A model generated the notes under the pieces. That model was not told the origin of the DNA. It worked only from the letters and a program-made list of their open reading frames with translations, and searched no databases. The position numbers and the translations under genes are program-made. From assembly GCA_903898725.1 (NCBI GenBank), contig CAIUGQ010000566.1:1-5956 (forward strand): DNA of 5,956 nt, written 5' to 3'. Shown piece by piece: positions 5,809-5,956 of the stretch; within the stretch, counting starts at the first letter, position 1, and each line of letters starts with the position of its first letter. This DNA is from an uncultured Burkholderiales bacterium. GTDB taxonomy: Bacteria > Pseudomonadota > Gammaproteobacteria > Burkholderiales > Burkholderiaceae_E.

Positions 5809-5956
5809 GCACGACGATCGCCTTCACCGGCCTGGGCGCGATGGGCGCGCCGATGGCCGAGAACCTGCTCGCTGCCGGCTTCGCGCTGCGCGTCTGGAAC
5901 CGCGGCCCCGGCCGCACCGAGCCGCTCGCCGCGCGCGGCGCGACGGTCTGCGCAAC
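5805..5956 (+). CDS. NAD(P)-dependent 3-hydroxyisobutyrate dehydrogenase family oxidoreductase, truncated by window edge
   Basis: Only 50 full codons plus two bases are present. They begin MSTTIAFTGLGAMGAPMAENL, which holds the GLGAMGAPMAENL fingerprint (residues 9-21) of the beta-hydroxyacid dehydrogenase family: 3-hydroxyisobutyrate dehydrogenase, tartronate semialdehyde reductase and glyoxylate/succinic semialdehyde reductase. A second strand, FALRVWNR (26-33), follows with the Asn-Arg typical of NADP-preferring members. These enzymes oxidise or reduce a hydroxy/keto or semialdehyde pair with NAD(P). The substrate-binding and catalytic Lys regions are outside the window, so the member cannot be named. 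The ATG overlaps the stop of the preceding gene by ATGA and has a good GGAG site. Confidence 0.9.
   Translation, partial: MSTTIAFTGLGAMGAPMAENLLAAGFALRVWNRGPGRTEPLAARGATVCA

Noticed and set aside
1..5956. tRNA, rRNA, CRISPR arrays, insertion sequences and rho-independent terminators
   Set aside because: No cloverleaf-like segment, regularly spaced repeat, transposase-like frame or stem followed by a T-run was found on either strand by eye.

Overview
The window is very GC-rich, gene-dense chromosomal DNA. It looks like a high-GC proteobacterium, most plausibly a Burkholderiales-type betaproteobacterium. That placement is inferred from base composition, long spurious antisense ORFs, short intergenic gaps and the gene families present; there is no rRNA or other marker to prove it.

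Left part, minus strand, read right to left: amn (AMP nucleosidase, 4191-2635), then a UvrD/Rep-type superfamily 1 helicase (2626-479), then an HTH/WYL-domain transcriptional regulator (462 to beyond base 1, cut by the window edge). The gaps are 8 and 16 bases, so these three are probably co-transcribed.

Middle: a divergent intergenic region (4192-4288) separates the two transcription units. It carries two TAGAAT boxes, one per strand, facing each other as an inverted repeat. They are the best -10 promoter candidates in the window.

Right part, plus strand: a ketopantoate reductase family protein (panE-like, 4289-5278), a 177-residue protein of unknown function (5275-5808), and the N-terminal 50 codons of a 3-hydroxyisobutyrate dehydrogenase family protein (5805 to the window end). 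Both junctions are 4-base ATGA stop/start overlaps, which points to a translationally coupled operon. Two of the three products are Rossmann-fold oxidoreductases that use NAD(P)H to interconvert keto- and hydroxy-acids.

No tRNA, rRNA, CRISPR array, insertion sequence, integrase or toxin-antitoxin pair was seen. Most of the region is ordinary core-type gene content. The points most worth a second look are the unknown 177-residue protein, the mirrored promoter boxes with an ambiguous panE start, and the unusual grouping of AMP nucleosidase, helicase and WYL regulator. I do not see convincing evidence of a new biological system.
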